Source of the DNA: Bacteriovoracaceae bacterium
GTDB lineage: Bacteria; Bdellovibrionota; Bacteriovoracia; Bacteriovoracales; Bacteriovoracaceae
Direction: 5' to 3'
Length of the DNA: 64,000 nt
NCBI GenBank assembly: GCA_013141065.1
Contig: JABFRR010000010.1
Span: forward strand, 62,001-126,000
Both the position numbers and the translations under genes were made by a program. The notes beneath the pieces are model-generated. The model made no database searches. It saw only the letters and a program-made list of their open reading frames with translations, and was not told where the DNA came from. Shown piece after piece: positions 27,020 through 37,527 of this stretch. Numbering within the stretch: the stretch's first letter is position 1; every line of letters starts with the position of its first letter.

Positions 27020-28935
27020 TTTTTTGGAAATAGAAGTTGTACAGTTGTTCCATGGCCAATTGGATTTTTCTCAATGTCCAAAGAAGAGACTTGCAGTTTT
27101 CCACCAAACAATATCATATATTCCCGGATGAGAGAACTTCCTAGGCCATGGCCAATTTCAGAATGAGTCCCTGATGTACTAACAGTCTTATTAGTAAAAA
27201 ATATATCATTAATTAACTCTGGCTCGATTCCAACTCCATTATCTTTAATAACTAGGTAAGTGTAATCTTGTGAATCGGTTGAATACAATTCTATGACTGA
27301 ATTCGGTGGAGAAAACTTAATCGAGTTTGAAATAAGATTATTTAAAATATTATTGATAAAGCAAGTCCTATCGGCCTTGATAGTTAGAACAGGCGAGATA
27401 TTAACATCCAAGGAAATATTTTTTTTAAGAAGAGCATCTTCATAAAGTAGTGTTGAAAAAGTTATTGCTTCAAGGACATTTACATCAACAAAGTCGATAG
27501 AATCTTCATTTTTGGCGTTTATTTCTTGATGCCTAACTACTTTAAGAATATTTTTAATATTTTCTGTTCCTTGAAAAACTTTATCAAGTTGAAAAAGTGT
27601 AGTCTTGTCTAGATTTTCGTTTCGTAATAATTTTTTTGCATAAGAATTCACAACCGTCAATGAATTCGCCACGTCATGAGAAAGGACGCGAACGAGTCTA
27701 GCATATCTATCTTTGTCCCTGGCTTTTCTTAAAGCAAGAATTTTCTCTTCGTTTAATGTCTGTATTTTATAAGCAAGTGCTATCGAAAGAGTAAGCATTT
27801 CAAGCATGCTTCCAATCGGAAGAGCATTTTGAGTAATAAAATTATTTTTTATTAAGCCAAAAGACATACCAAACCATGCCACAACAAAAAATAAGACAAT
27901 TGCCCATGAAAATAAATAGAAACGAGAAAGTTTTTGTACTTTATAGAGCTTAATCGCCACGAAAATAAAAAAGAATAATCCAGAAACAATGACAAAGTCG
28001 ATTGCCAGACCAAAAAATTTAGCAACTTGATCAAATGCAGGTATTAATCCGCTGATAAAAATTATTGAACTAATGATAACGTAGAAATAAAAATATTTTT
28101 TAAACCTAGTAAGCAGTCTTGGAACTTCTAAAAAATAATAAGTAAATAAAGTTGCACAAAGTATAGAAAGTGAGGAAAAACAAATCAAATAATGAGAAAA
28201 TGAAAAATAATGATTGGGCAAAAAATTATCGAGGGAGCCCGTTATTGCCAATGAAGCAAGCATAAATGAAAAAGCGTACAAACAGTAATAAATGTAAACT
28301 TTATCCTTGAGGAATAAAAAAACAAAAAAGTTATAGATAAGTAACAAGAGAATTCCGCCCGTGTAAAAACTCATAAAACTAGTTTTATCGTTTTCTTTTT
28401 GTTCGAGGGATGACTTATCACTTATAAAAACTTGATAGTTTACATTATGGCGACTCGTTATTTCTAGTAAATACTGAAAGTTTAAAAGTGGGTCAAAGTT
28501 TATTTCAATAGAATTAAAGACACCTGAACCAGGCCTTTGAAGTTTTGGTATGTCGGTTCCGCCTTCACCAATAAATTCTAAGGTTGAGTTATTATTAATT
28601 CTAAATAACTTCAAGTGACCATTAATAGAATTAAAATAAAGGTAGCGTTTTAAAGACTCAGCTGATTGATTTGTGACTGAAAAGCGTAGCAGGGTTTTAT
28701 TATTTTTATAGCCAAGTTTAAGTGTATTGTTTTCGTTATGTTGAAACTGAGCTTTAGTAAGGTTTGAAGGAGTGTGAAAGTTTCGAGGAACATTTGCAAT
28801 ATCTATTGAGTTTGAAATGTCTAGATCTATTACACTTTTGTCAATGTAAACTTCAGCTCGTAGAGTCCAGCTTAAAACTAAACTACAAACAAGCCCAAAA
28901 AAAATTCTCAATAATTTATTAAATAATATTTTCAT
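27016..28935 (-). CDS. 7TMR-DISM-type membrane sensor histidine kinase
   Basis: Signal peptide, then an extracytoplasmic beta domain (about 30-190, 7TMR-DISMED2-like, with sugar-binding-like strands), seven hydrophobic segments (about 195-400), then a kinase core. The H-box is RVLSHDVANSLTVV (His near 421), the N-box LNNLISNSIKFSPP, G boxes DNGVGIEP and IGHGLGSSLI. The kinase should autophosphorylate; the ligand is unknown. The open frame starts at a TTG; the ATG at 28935, next codon, is preferred. It follows the DsbD-like gene by a few bases and has no response regulator next to it. Confidence 0.85.
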   Translation of the reverse strand: MKILFNKLLRIFFGLVCSLVLSWTLRAEVYIDKSVIDLDISNSIDIANVPRNFHTPSNLTKAQFQHNENNTLKLGYKNNKTLLRFSVTNQSAESLKRYLYFNSINGHLKLFRINNNSTLEFIGEGGTDIPKLQRPGSGVFNSIEINFDPLLNFQYLLEITSRHNVNYQVFISDKSSLEQKENDKTSFMSFYTGGILLLLIYNFFVFLFLKDKVYIYYCLYAFSFMLASLAITGSLDNFLPNHYFSFSHYLICFSSLSILCATLFTYYFLEVPRLLTRFKKYFYFYVIISSIIFISGLIPAFDQVAKFFGLAIDFVIVSGLFFFIFVAIKLYKVQKLSRFYLFSWAIVLFFVVAWFGMSFGLIKNNFITQNALPIGSMLEMLTLSIALAYKIQTLNEEKILALRKARDKDRYARLVRVLSHDVANSLTVVNSYAKKLLRNENLDKTTLFQLDKVFQGTENIKNILKVVRHQEINAKNEDSIDFVDVNVLEAITFSTLLYEDALLKKNISLDVNISPVLTIKADRTCFINNILNNLISNSIKFSPPNSVIELYSTDSQDYTYLVIKDNGVGIEPELINDIFFTNKTVSTSGTHSEIGHGLGSSLIREYMILFGGKLQVSSLDIEKNPIGHGTTVQLLFPKN

Positions 28936-28942
28936 CAAAATA

Positions 28943-31132
28943 TTATTCTAAGTATTTTTTGATTCTAGCAATAGTAACTGTTTCGCCAAGATTTACCAAA
29001 GTTCCATCTTTTTTCTGAATAAAATAAGCCGGTACACCAACCAGTCCATTTTTTCTTAGAAAACTTCCAATAATCTCATCACGTTTTGTCCAGTCTCCGA
29101 TTAAAAGTTTTAGGTTGGATTCTTTCACTAATGTCTTAAATGCTTCAGTATCTAATACAAGTCTTTCGTTTACTTTGCATGTAAAACACCATTTTGCGGT
29201 GAAATCGATAAAGACTGTCTCGCCATTGGTTTTGTGATCATTCATTCTTAGTTCTGACCAGGGCTGCCAGTCTAGGCCTTTACTTTGTTTGTCTTTTATT
29301 AAGGCCGTTTGAGTGTCAGTGCTAGCAACAATTTTTGAAGTTGATAAATTTAAAAAGAGTCCAAGGGCAACTAAGAAGCTGATTGCTCCAAAAAGTTTTT
29401 CTTTTTTTCTTAGAATAAAAAATCCCAAATAAATAAACACTAAAACAGTTCCGAGTTTCAATAAATGTGCTTGGCCATCGACCAAAGCATTATAGACATC
29501 GAATAACCACAGTGCTGTTAGAACGAGTGAGAGACCAAGAAGCTTTTTTACTGTATTCATCCAATTTCCTGGCTTGGGAATAAAGGCCACAAGCTTTGGA
29601 TAAAATGCAGTAAGGATAAATGGAGATGCTAGTCCTAAGCCTATCATTGAAAAAATGAGGTAAATTTCCAAGCTTGAAGATGTAAAAGCGAATGTTAGAG
29701 CAGTTCCTAAAAATGGAGCAGAACAAGGTGTCGAAAGTACAGTGGCAAGTATACCACTTAAAAAATCACCAAAGAAGCTGTCTTTTATTGTAACGTTTCC
29801 GAGCTTTGATCCACCTGGAGTTGAAAATTCAAACAAACCAAATAAATTAAGAGCAAAAATAAAAAGGCCAATAATCATGACAGCAATGAAATTTGGAGAT
29901 TGTAATTGAAAGCCCCATCCAACTTGAGATCCAATTGATTTAAGAGACAAAACAATTGTTGCAAGAATTGCAAAAGTAAAAAGTATACCTAGGGTATAAA
30001 ATACGTTGTGCTTAATTATTTTACGATGAGATTCGTTTCTATATTTAACAAGTCCAAAGAGCTTGATGGAAATCACAGGAAGTACACAGGGCATGATGTT
30101 TAAAATTAAGCCTCCAACAAAAGCTAAAGCTAGGTAATAAACCAATGTGTTCGTTTCTTGAGCATTAATAACGCTAGAATTTGTGTTGTTGCTTGCATTT
30201 TCAGATTTTGTAGTAACTGGGGTAGCCACCGGAGTGACTTCAAATCGATCAAACTTTTTTTCAATGACAATTGATTTTTTGGTAATTGGATCAGAAAACA
30301 AAAATGTGAGGACGTAAGGTTTTTTAAAAATTCCATTGGCAGGCAAATCTTCAGGAGGACTTTGGTATTCACCATCCCAACTAATTTCAGTAATTCCGCG
30401 AAGACTGGCGCTTTCGACAATCAGTGTTTCATGTTTTACATCAAATGGAAGTTTTGGAAAAAAATAAAGTAAGTTATTTTTATTCAGGTAGCTTGTATCA
30501 ATTGTATTTTTTACCTCATAAGTCATGACTAATGTATTATTAGCTTTTCCTTTAGAAAGTTTCATATTTAAGTAATCTGGAATGAGTCCAGTTTTAGGAA
30601 GGGATTGGAATCTAGAGATGATTTCATTTGAGTTTAATGGTGAACTTTGATCTTTCTTTAAATTGACTAAATTTCCTGGATTAAGCTTAAACTCACTTAA
30701 TTCCTGGCCAGGAATGCAAATATTTTTACAAATCAGCCAAGTGCTTTTGAGTTCGATTTTTTTTCCTGAATAACGGTTAAAGTCTTGCTTGGAAATTTTG
30801 TAAAATATCGAATAGGTCCCTTCATATCCGTAGGCCCAAAGATCTCCAGGTTCAATATATCTTTTAGGTGCAGGCCATTCTAGTTCTTCAAATTTGATCT
30901 CTTTATTGTCCACAGAAAATATATTTTTAATTGGCAATCCAGCGTCCCCTGGATTTTTCCAGTAGGTGTGCCAATGTGGGTGATTTTCAAAATTCAAGGC
31001 CAGGTACTCATTTCCATCTGACTTTATCAACTGTAGTCCAAACTTAAGTGGTTTTTCTGGAATAGGCTCTTCTGAAAAAATTGAAGTGTTTACAGAGAGA
31101 AAAATGACAAGAATTCTGAGTAAGTGTTTCAT
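28943..31132 (-). CDS. DsbD/ScsB-like thiol:disulfide interchange protein
   Basis: Moves reducing power from cytoplasmic thioredoxin to the periplasm. Signal peptide, then a periplasmic alpha-like domain (about 20-320) with HWHTYWKNPGDAG and the Cys pair in LICKNICIPG; then about eight membrane helices with the Cys pair in MPCVLPV and STPCSAPFLG; then a thioredoxin domain with AKWCFTC (Cys near 649 and 652). All three redox pairs are intact. I start at the ATG at 31132 (MKHLLRILVIF), which begins the signal peptide; the frame extends 15 codons upstream. The kinase gene downstream is nearly adjacent. Confidence 0.88.
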   Translation of the reverse strand: MKHLLRILVIFLSVNTSIFSEEPIPEKPLKFGLQLIKSDGNEYLALNFENHPHWHTYWKNPGDAGLPIKNIFSVDNKEIKFEELEWPAPKRYIEPGDLWAYGYEGTYSIFYKISKQDFNRYSGKKIELKSTWLICKNICIPGQELSEFKLNPGNLVNLKKDQSSPLNSNEIISRFQSLPKTGLIPDYLNMKLSKGKANNTLVMTYEVKNTIDTSYLNKNNLLYFFPKLPFDVKHETLIVESASLRGITEISWDGEYQSPPEDLPANGIFKKPYVLTFLFSDPITKKSIVIEKKFDRFEVTPVATPVTTKSENASNNTNSSVINAQETNTLVYYLALAFVGGLILNIMPCVLPVISIKLFGLVKYRNESHRKIIKHNVFYTLGILFTFAILATIVLSLKSIGSQVGWGFQLQSPNFIAVMIIGLFIFALNLFGLFEFSTPGGSKLGNVTIKDSFFGDFLSGILATVLSTPCSAPFLGTALTFAFTSSSLEIYLIFSMIGLGLASPFILTAFYPKLVAFIPKPGNWMNTVKKLLGLSLVLTALWLFDVYNALVDGQAHLLKLGTVLVFIYLGFFILRKKEKLFGAISFLVALGLFLNLSTSKIVASTDTQTALIKDKQSKGLDWQPWSELRMNDHKTNGETVFIDFTAKWCFTCKVNERLVLDTEAFKTLVKESNLKLLIGDWTKRDEIIGSFLRKNGLVGVPAYFIQKKDGTLVNLGETVTIARIKKYLE

Positions 31133-31268
31133 TGCAGCCTTTTTGAATGCATCCAGTAATAAATATTGTTCCCTCATTCTACCTCACTTGTGAAATAGAA
31201 AACAAGTATTCTGAGTATTTAAAATTTGTTTACAAAATGTTAGGCTAAGGCATAAAATTCACCTCAGA

Positions 31269-32585
31269 ATGCTTAAAACTATTTTTTCTTGGATTGATTA
31301 TCTTTTACCAAAGGACCTTGAAAGCCAAGTCGATCTTTCCATCCTTTTTAGGGCCCGTTTTGCCGTCGTTTCCAGTTTGGTTGGAATTATCGTTTTAATT
31401 CTTTATTTAAGTGGTCTTATTTACTTAGATTTATCTACAGCAATTAAAGTTCGTACATTTTTTGCTATTTTAATCCTTTTGTCCGTCTTAATTGTATTCA
31501 AATCACGTCGAAATCATTTTGAAATAGTGTTAAATGTGGGCACCTTTCTTCAAATCTTTCTGCTTATGCTATTAGTCTATACTGATACATTTACCGGGCA
31601 GGGCTTAGGATTTTTTTCCTTAATTTGGCTGATCCCGCTTTTTATTATGTCCGCGTTTTATTTTAAACCACAAGTGGGGATGTTAGTTATTTTGGCCAAT
31701 GTTTTGATAATTTCAGTGCTAATATTTATCACTGGAGGCAACTATTTTAAAGTGCACTTAACAATGCCCAATTTCGAAGGTGCTTTTTTATTAACTCTGA
31801 CTTTGGTCATATTTTTTTCGAGTTTTCTAGCTTTTTTTATTATCCAACTAAATGAAATTCTCAAAGACGAATTAACCAAACAAAAAGGCTTACTTGAAGA
31901 AAGTGCTAAGTTTCAATCATTAGGTCAAATGGCATCCAACTTAGCTCATGATGTGAATAACCCCCTTTTTACGATACAAGGCAAACTTCACCAAATGAGA
32001 AATTTATTATCTCAGGATAAACTAGATCTCAACAAGTGTGATTCAATTGTGGAGGAAGTTGAAGAAACCATTTTAAAGCTCTCTCAAATTGTTAAGGGTA
32101 TTAGTACATTTGCGAGGCAAGGATCTGGGGATCAAATAGTTTCAGTGAATGTTGAAGAGCTCATTCAAGGAATCATTTTATTAGCGAATTATAAAATAAA
32201 GTTGCAGAATATTACTCTAACTGTTGATGTAGAACCACAGACATATTTGATATGTTATCCGTCTTATATATCTCAAGTGTTGATTAATCTCATTAATAAT
32301 GCTTTTGACGCTCTTGAAAATATAGACAACAAAATCATTCAAATCCAAGCTTTTGTCGCTAATGATTTTGTAGAGATCCATGTTCGTGATAATGGACTTG
32401 GAGTTGACTCCTCTATCGAGAAAAAAATATTTGAATCTTTTTTCACGACTAAAAAAGTAGGTAAGGGGACTGGCCTTGGATTGTCTATTTCAAGTGGATT
32501 AGTTAAGTTGCATGATGGTACTTTGAGTTATAGCCGAAAGGGGAATATGACTGATTTTACTATCAAGTTACCAAGTTACGAATAA
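31269..32585 (+). CDS. Membrane sensor histidine kinase
   Basis: 438 residues: about six hydrophobic segments between residues 30 and 195 with no large outside loop, a short coiled linker, then HisKA with SNLAHDVNNPLFTIQ (His near 227) and HATPase with LINLINNAFDAL, RDNGLGVDSSI and GKGTGLGLSISSGL. The input seems to be sensed in or near the membrane. As in the 7TMR kinase at 27.0-28.9 kb, His is followed by Asp rather than the more common Glu. No receiver or regulator gene is adjacent, so its partner is unknown. It is divergent from the DsbD-like gene. Confidence 0.85.
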   Translation: MLKTIFSWIDYLLPKDLESQVDLSILFRARFAVVSSLVGIIVLILYLSGLIYLDLSTAIKVRTFFAILILLSVLIVFKSRRNHFEIVLNVGTFLQIFLLMLLVYTDTFTGQGLGFFSLIWLIPLFIMSAFYFKPQVGMLVILANVLIISVLIFITGGNYFKVHLTMPNFEGAFLLTLTLVIFFSSFLAFFIIQLNEILKDELTKQKGLLEESAKFQSLGQMASNLAHDVNNPLFTIQGKLHQMRNLLSQDKLDLNKCDSIVEEVEETILKLSQIVKGISTFARQGSGDQIVSVNVEELIQGIILLANYKIKLQNITLTVDVEPQTYLICYPSYISQVLINLINNAFDALENIDNKIIQIQAFVANDFVEIHVRDNGLGVDSSIEKKIFESFFTTKKVGKGTGLGLSISSGLVKLHDGTLSYSRKGNMTDFTIKLPSYE

Positions 32586-32734
32586 TTCATCCTCTTTATT
32601 CCGACATTTTTACTTGGTCTTTGTGCTAATTATCCAAAATTCTTATGCCTCCTTTAATTCATTAATCTTTTATTCCTATTTACCGAAGACTTTATAGAGA
32701 ATTGCCGCTTAGGCTGATTTTTAGGATGTAGAGA

Positions 32735-33463
32735 ATGAAAAAAATTATACTTGGCTCATGCTTAATTATTCCCTTAATGACTTCATGTTCATTTGATAAG
32801 CAAATGAAGGCCGTTGAACATAAAGCAGCGATAATTAATAAGTATGAAATCGTTGCCTTAAAGTTGGCAAAGGAAAATAGAGAACTGCGTGCACTTTTAA
32901 AAAGACAAGAATTTGAAATTCAAAAGCTCAACCAAGAAAATGCTTTTAGAAAAGTTTCATTAAAAAGTGACGACCATTCAGAGCATGGCCCAAAACGTAC
33001 TATTGCCAGTGCTGCACCAGTAGAATTCGATGTAAAAAAAGACCTAGTTGAGTTCAAAACTTATAAATGGTCGGGCGATGACATGCTGAAAATTGCCGAT
33101 AAAGAATTTAAAGCTAAAAACTTTGAAAAAGCCGCACAGTTTTATACTTCAATTTTAAATTACTATCCAGATCACAAATCAATAAATGCTGAATTTTATT
33201 TTAAGGCCGGAATATCTGCCTATGAATCAGGTGCACATCACGACTGGACTCTAAGTCATTTTGAAGCTCTTATGACGAAATACCCGACTTCGCAATATTT
33301 TAGAAGTGCAAAATTGTGGGTGGCAATGACTCATTTAAAGCTTGGTAAAAAAGATAAGTTTTTTGCGACTGTAGAAGAATTCAGAAAAAAATATAGAAAT
33401 ACTAATGAGTGGAAAATCTTGAGTTCTCATTATGAAAAAATAGAAGAGAAAACACATGAATAA
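32735..33463 (+). CDS. Lipoprotein with coiled coil and TPR-like repeats (CpoB/YbgF-like)
   Basis: A type II signal with lipobox PLMTSC (lipidated Cys at 18). Residues 25-75 form a coiled coil (KENRELRALLKRQEFEIQ), then a low-complexity linker and TPR-like repeats from about 112, for example FEKAAQFYTSILNYYPDH and LMTKYPTSQYFRSAKLW. This layout resembles CpoB/YbgF and BamD-type lipoproteins that work at the Tol-Pal or BAM complexes, but no tol genes are near, so the role is open. Its last eight bases overlap the FecR gene. Confidence 0.7.
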   Translation: MKKIILGSCLIIPLMTSCSFDKQMKAVEHKAAIINKYEIVALKLAKENRELRALLKRQEFEIQKLNQENAFRKVSLKSDDHSEHGPKRTIASAAPVEFDVKKDLVEFKTYKWSGDDMLKIADKEFKAKNFEKAAQFYTSILNYYPDHKSINAEFYFKAGISAYESGAHHDWTLSHFEALMTKYPTSQYFRSAKLWVAMTHLKLGKKDKFFATVEEFRKKYRNTNEWKILSSHYEKIEEKTHE

Positions 33464-34433
33464 AATAATTATCCTCTTTTTATTAATTCCTACTATTTGT
33501 TTTGGATCAACAAACCAGTTTGGTCGCATTGTTGAAATCAAAGGAAGTGGATTTATATCTCATAATGGTAAAACTCATGAGATCAAAAAAGGTGAAGTGA
33601 TTTATGTTGATTCTGAAATAGTTGTAGAGCATTCTGGACAAGTTACATTCACAGACAACGCGGATCATCGGTTTCATATGGGAAATGCGACTTCTGTTGG
33701 ACTTTATTCAAATAAAGTTGAGCTTAGAAGTGGAGACTTATGGATCCAATCTCTTAATAAACTCGATAGTTATAAATTAACTTCGGCCAATGCTGAAGTG
33801 ACTTATACAGGTGGAGAAGCTATTTTTTCTTACGACTCTGTTAAAGGTAAATCTCAGTTAATGGTTATTAATGGACTAATGAAACTTGCAAATTTAAGGG
33901 CACCAGAACTTAACTTAAATGTAGCAGAAGGAAATTTTTCATTTGTTGATTTAGTTCACGAAGAAGGGGCACCAAGAGACCCAACGCCAGTTGGTGAAAA
34001 TACGTATAACAAATTAGTTTCCTTGTTTTTGGGTGTATCGCCAATGGATACACACTCAGTAGATATTTTTAAAGCTCAGGCTCCGACTAAAGTTACTGAA
34101 CACACTCCTGAAAAAAACCATGAAGAAAGTATTGCACCTCAAAGAACCATTGCATCAGTTAAAGAACCTATAATTAAAAAAACACCTCGTTCACCACACA
34201 CTCCGAAATCAGTGAAGGCAACGGGGCTAGTTGTTAAAATTTATGGAAATAATTCTATTCTTCCAACTGTTACAACTGCGATTTATGACTTACCTAATAA
34301 AGCAGCGAGCAGTCGGATGCCCGCTTCTGTGCCAGAGTCTGTTTTAGACCAGGCAGCTCCAACAAGTGACGAAACAAATACACCACAGTATAAAGAAAGT
34401 GAAAAACTTATTGAAATTCTCAAGAAGCTCTAG
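33456..34433 (+). CDS. FecR-domain secreted protein
   Basis: Signal peptide (MNKIIILFLLIPTICFG) followed by a FecR-like beta domain at about 22-150: GRIVEIKGSGFI, IKKGEVIYVDSEIVVEHSGQVTF and VELRSGDLWIQ. The C-terminal half is Pro/Lys/Thr-rich and looks unstructured. FecR domains occur in sigma-regulator systems and in stand-alone periplasmic proteins; here there is no sigma factor nearby, so the second kind is more likely. It overlaps the TPR lipoprotein by eight bases, so the pair probably works together in the envelope. Confidence 0.75.
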   Translation: MNKIIILFLLIPTICFGSTNQFGRIVEIKGSGFISHNGKTHEIKKGEVIYVDSEIVVEHSGQVTFTDNADHRFHMGNATSVGLYSNKVELRSGDLWIQSLNKLDSYKLTSANAEVTYTGGEAIFSYDSVKGKSQLMVINGLMKLANLRAPELNLNVAEGNFSFVDLVHEEGAPRDPTPVGENTYNKLVSLFLGVSPMDTHSVDIFKAQAPTKVTEHTPEKNHEESIAPQRTIASVKEPIIKKTPRSPHTPKSVKATGLVVKIYGNNSILPTVTTAIYDLPNKAASSRMPASVPESVLDQAAPTSDETNTPQYKESEKLIEILKKL

Positions 34434-34488
34434 TATTTTATAGAGAGAAATCAATCGCCTTTTTTGCTTTTAAAAAAGAGAGAGCAGT

Positions 34489-35958
34489 ATGGCAAAAGTC
34501 AAAGAACAACTCACGCTGACTTATGATGATGTTTTAATCAAGCCATCATATTCTGAAAATCTGCCTTCGGAAACGATCACAGAGACGAAATTCTCAAGAA
34601 ATATCAGTTTAAATATTCCTATTGTATCAGCTGCGATGGACACAGTTACTGAAGCCTCTTCAGCCATAGTTTTAGCTGAAGAAGGCGGCATCGGTGTTAT
34701 ACACAAAAATTTAACGGCCTATCGTCAAGCCGAAGAAGTCGAAAAAGTAAAAAAATTTGAAGCAGGAATGATTCTTAATCCAGTCAGTGTCGATGAAGAA
34801 ACCACTTTAAGTTATGTCATGGATTTAAAAAATCAAAAAAAGATTACTGGTGTTTTAGTAGTTGATAAAAATAAAAAGCTTGTAGGGATTCTTACCAATC
34901 GCGATTTACAGCTTGAATCAAATTTTAATCAAAAAGTAAAAGATGTAATGACCAAGAAAGAAAAATTGGTAACAGCGGATCCCAAAATATCAGTCGATGA
35001 AGCAAAAAAACTTCTTCACAAACATCGAATTGAAAAACTTCCACTTGTGAGTTCAGATGGTCTGATAAAAGGACTCATTACAGTTAAGGACATATTAAAA
35101 ACAATTACATTTCCCAACGCGAATAAAGATAATTTAGGTCGCTTAAGAGTCGCTGCAGCTATCGGAGTTGGTGATAAAGAATTTGAAAGAGCAAAAATTT
35201 TAGTTGAAGCTAACGTTGATGCACTTGTTGTTGATACGGCCCATGGTCACTCCAAAGGTGTGATTGAGATGGTAAGACTTTTGAAAAAAACTTTTCCCAA
35301 TGTTGATATCGTTGCAGGAAATATCGCAACGGCGAAAGCTTGCAAAGATTTAATTGATGCAGGTGTGGATGCAGTTAAAGTTGGTATCGGACCTGGGTCT
35401 ATTTGCACAACAAGAGTTGTTGCAGGTATTGGTGTCCCTCAGTTTTCAGCCGTTCTCGAATGTGCAGAATACTGCCTTAAAGCGAATATTCCCTTAATCG
35501 CAGACGGTGGAATCAAACTCTCTGGAGATGTAGTTAAAGCACTTGCAGCAGGAGCGAGTTCAGTGATGATTGGTTCACTCTTTGCTGGTACTGATGAAGC
35601 GCCAGGCGAAATGGTACTTTATCAAGGTCGTGCCTATAAAGTGTATCGTGGCATGGGATCTCTTGGTGCGATGAGTTTGGGATCAAAAGATCGCTATGGG
35701 CAAGCTGCTGTAGAGGACTTAGGTAAACTTGTTCCGGAAGGAATTGAAGGACAGGTTCCATATCGAGGATCTCTCTCTACAAATATTTTTCAACTCGTTG
35801 GTGGACTTCGTTCGGGAATGGGTTACGTGGGTGCCAAGAATCTGGAAGAATTATTTGAAAAAGCAGAATTTATTACAATATCAAATGCTTCATTAAAAGA
35901 AAGTCATCCTCATGATGTTTTTGTCACTAAAGAAGCACCTAATTATAGACTGAGTTAA
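34489..35958 (+). CDS. guaB: IMP dehydrogenase GuaB
   Basis: Oxidises IMP to XMP, the first step to [16 protein letters not shown] at the N-terminus, two CBS domains at about 95-210 (for example [17 protein letters not shown]), the active-site loop [15 protein letters not shown] with the catalytic Cys, and the flap near [18 protein letters not shown]. 489 residues, normal. AGAGAGAG precedes the ATG. guaA follows after two bases. Confidence 0.97.
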   Translation: MAKVKEQLTLTYDDVLIKPSYSENLPSETITETKFSRNISLNIPIVSAAMDTVTEASSAIVLAEEGGIGVIHKNLTAYRQAEEVEKVKKFEAGMILNPVSVDEETTLSYVMDLKNQKKITGVLVVDKNKKLVGILTNRDLQLESNFNQKVKDVMTKKEKLVTADPKISVDEAKKLLHKHRIEKLPLVSSDGLIKGLITVKDILKTITFPNANKDNLGRLRVAAAIGVGDKEFERAKILVEANVDALVVDTAHGHSKGVIEMVRLLKKTFPNVDIVAGNIATAKACKDLIDAGVDAVKVGIGPGSICTTRVVAGIGVPQFSAVLECAEYCLKANIPLIADGGIKLSGDVVKALAAGASSVMIGSLFAGTDEAPGEMVLYQGRAYKVYRGMGSLGAMSLGSKDRYGQAAVEDLGKLVPEGIEGQVPYRGSLSTNIFQLVGGLRSGMGYVGAKNLEELFEKAEFITISNASLKESHPHDVFVTKEAPNYRLS

Positions 35959-35960
35959 AT

Positions 35961-37523
35961 ATGTCACATAAATTTGATAAAAAAATTTGGATCATCGACT
36001 TCGGATCTCAATACACTCAATTAATCACGAGAAAATCTAGAGAATTAGGATTTTCAAGTGAAATTCTCACCCTCGATGAGTGTCACAAAAGATTTAGCTC
36101 ACAACATTTTCCAGACTGCTTAGTGCTTTCAGGTGGACCTCAATCAGTTTTTGAAGACACTTTTAATTATGATGTATTTTTTAAAAATCCCAAATTGCCC
36201 ATATTAGGGATATGCTATGGGATGCAGCTTCTGGGAAAATATTTTGGCGGTGTTGTTGAGCGAGGCATAGTTGGTGAGTACGGGCACGCCGACATAACTT
36301 TTAAAGAAAACTTTATAATCCCTTCCACTCCACAAAAAATGAGTGTGTGGATGAGTCACTCTGATCACATCAAAGAAGTACCAAAAGATTTTGATGTAAT
36401 AATGGAAAGCTCAAATAAATTAGTTGCCGCCATTAAACATAAAAGTCAGCCAATCATGGGTCTTCAGTTTCATCCTGAAGTTGAGCACTCAAAGCATGGA
36501 AAGTCTTTGCTGGATTATTTTTATCAAAATATTGCAGGATTAAAACCGGATTGGAATAGCACTCAAATGTTAGAAGAGGCCATGGATTTAGTTTTACAAG
36601 TAGGAGATAAAAAAGTTCTTTGTGCTTTTTCAGGAGGTGTGGATTCTCTCGTTGCAGCTACACTGGCACAAAGAGTGTTAGGAGATAATCTTCACTGTTT
36701 TTTTGTAGATAATGGTCTACTTCGAATTCAAGATTATTATCATATTGATTTATTAAAAAAAGAAACAAAACTGAATATTGAAATTATTGATGCAAAAGAT
36801 ATTTTTCTTGGAAGCTTAAAAGGCATTGATGATCCTGAAGAAAAAAGAAAAATTATAGGTAAAAAGTTTATCGAAGTTTTTGAAATAAAAGTCAAAGAAT
36901 ATGAAAGTTTGCACAATATTCATTTTGAATACTTACTTCAAGGGACATTATACCCAGATGTCATTGAATCGATTTCTCCTCACATAAATGGTGGGAAGTC
37001 AGTAACAATCAAATCTCATCACAATGTAGGTGGACTTCCAGAAAGGATGAAATTAAAACTTTTGGAACCATTACGACATCTTTTTAAAGATGAAGTTAGA
37101 GAAATGGGTTTATCTCTCGATTTAAATCGTGACTGGGTCTATCGTCATCCTTTTCCAGGTCCTGGTCTTGGAGTTCGAATTTTAGGGGCCATTTCAACTC
37201 ATGCAATAAAAGCAGTTCAAGAATCAGATCAAATTCTTTATGAAGAACTTTTGGAAGCCAAACTCTATCATTCGACTTGGCAGGCTTTCACAGTTTTCTT
37301 ACCGGTTAAAACTGTAGGTGTAAAAGGTGATGGGCGGGCCTATGAAAACGTAATATGCCTAAGAATGGTTAATTCGAGTGATGGCATGACGGCGAATTGG
37401 TCTCATTTTCCTCATGAATTTTTAGAAATTGTCTCAAGAAGAATCACCAATGAGGTGGCCGGAATCACTCGTGTTGTTTATGACATCACTTCCAAACCAC
37501 CTGGAACAATAGAATGGGAATGA
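35961..37523 (+). CDS. guaA: GMP synthase (glutamine-hydrolysing) GuaA
   Basis: Aminates XMP to GMP. The GATase domain has LGICYGMQLLGKYFGG (Cys nucleophile) and LQFHPEVEHS; the ATP pyrophosphatase domain has the P-loop CAFSGGVDSLVAATL; the dimerisation domain ends with TSKPPGTIEWE, the standard C-terminus. 520 residues. It forms an operon with guaB. An ISAzo13-like element is inserted immediately after its stop codon without damaging the coding sequence. Confidence 0.97.
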   Translation: MSHKFDKKIWIIDFGSQYTQLITRKSRELGFSSEILTLDECHKRFSSQHFPDCLVLSGGPQSVFEDTFNYDVFFKNPKLPILGICYGMQLLGKYFGGVVERGIVGEYGHADITFKENFIIPSTPQKMSVWMSHSDHIKEVPKDFDVIMESSNKLVAAIKHKSQPIMGLQFHPEVEHSKHGKSLLDYFYQNIAGLKPDWNSTQMLEEAMDLVLQVGDKKVLCAFSGGVDSLVAATLAQRVLGDNLHCFFVDNGLLRIQDYYHIDLLKKETKLNIEIIDAKDIFLGSLKGIDDPEEKRKIIGKKFIEVFEIKVKEYESLHNIHFEYLLQGTLYPDVIESISPHINGGKSVTIKSHHNVGGLPERMKLKLLEPLRHLFKDEVREMGLSLDLNRDWVYRHPFPGPGLGVRILGAISTHAIKAVQESDQILYEELLEAKLYHSTWQAFTVFLPVKTVGVKGDGRAYENVICLRMVNSSDGMTANWSHFPHEFLEIVSRRITNEVAGITRVVYDITSKPPGTIEWE

Positions 37524-37527
37524 GTTA

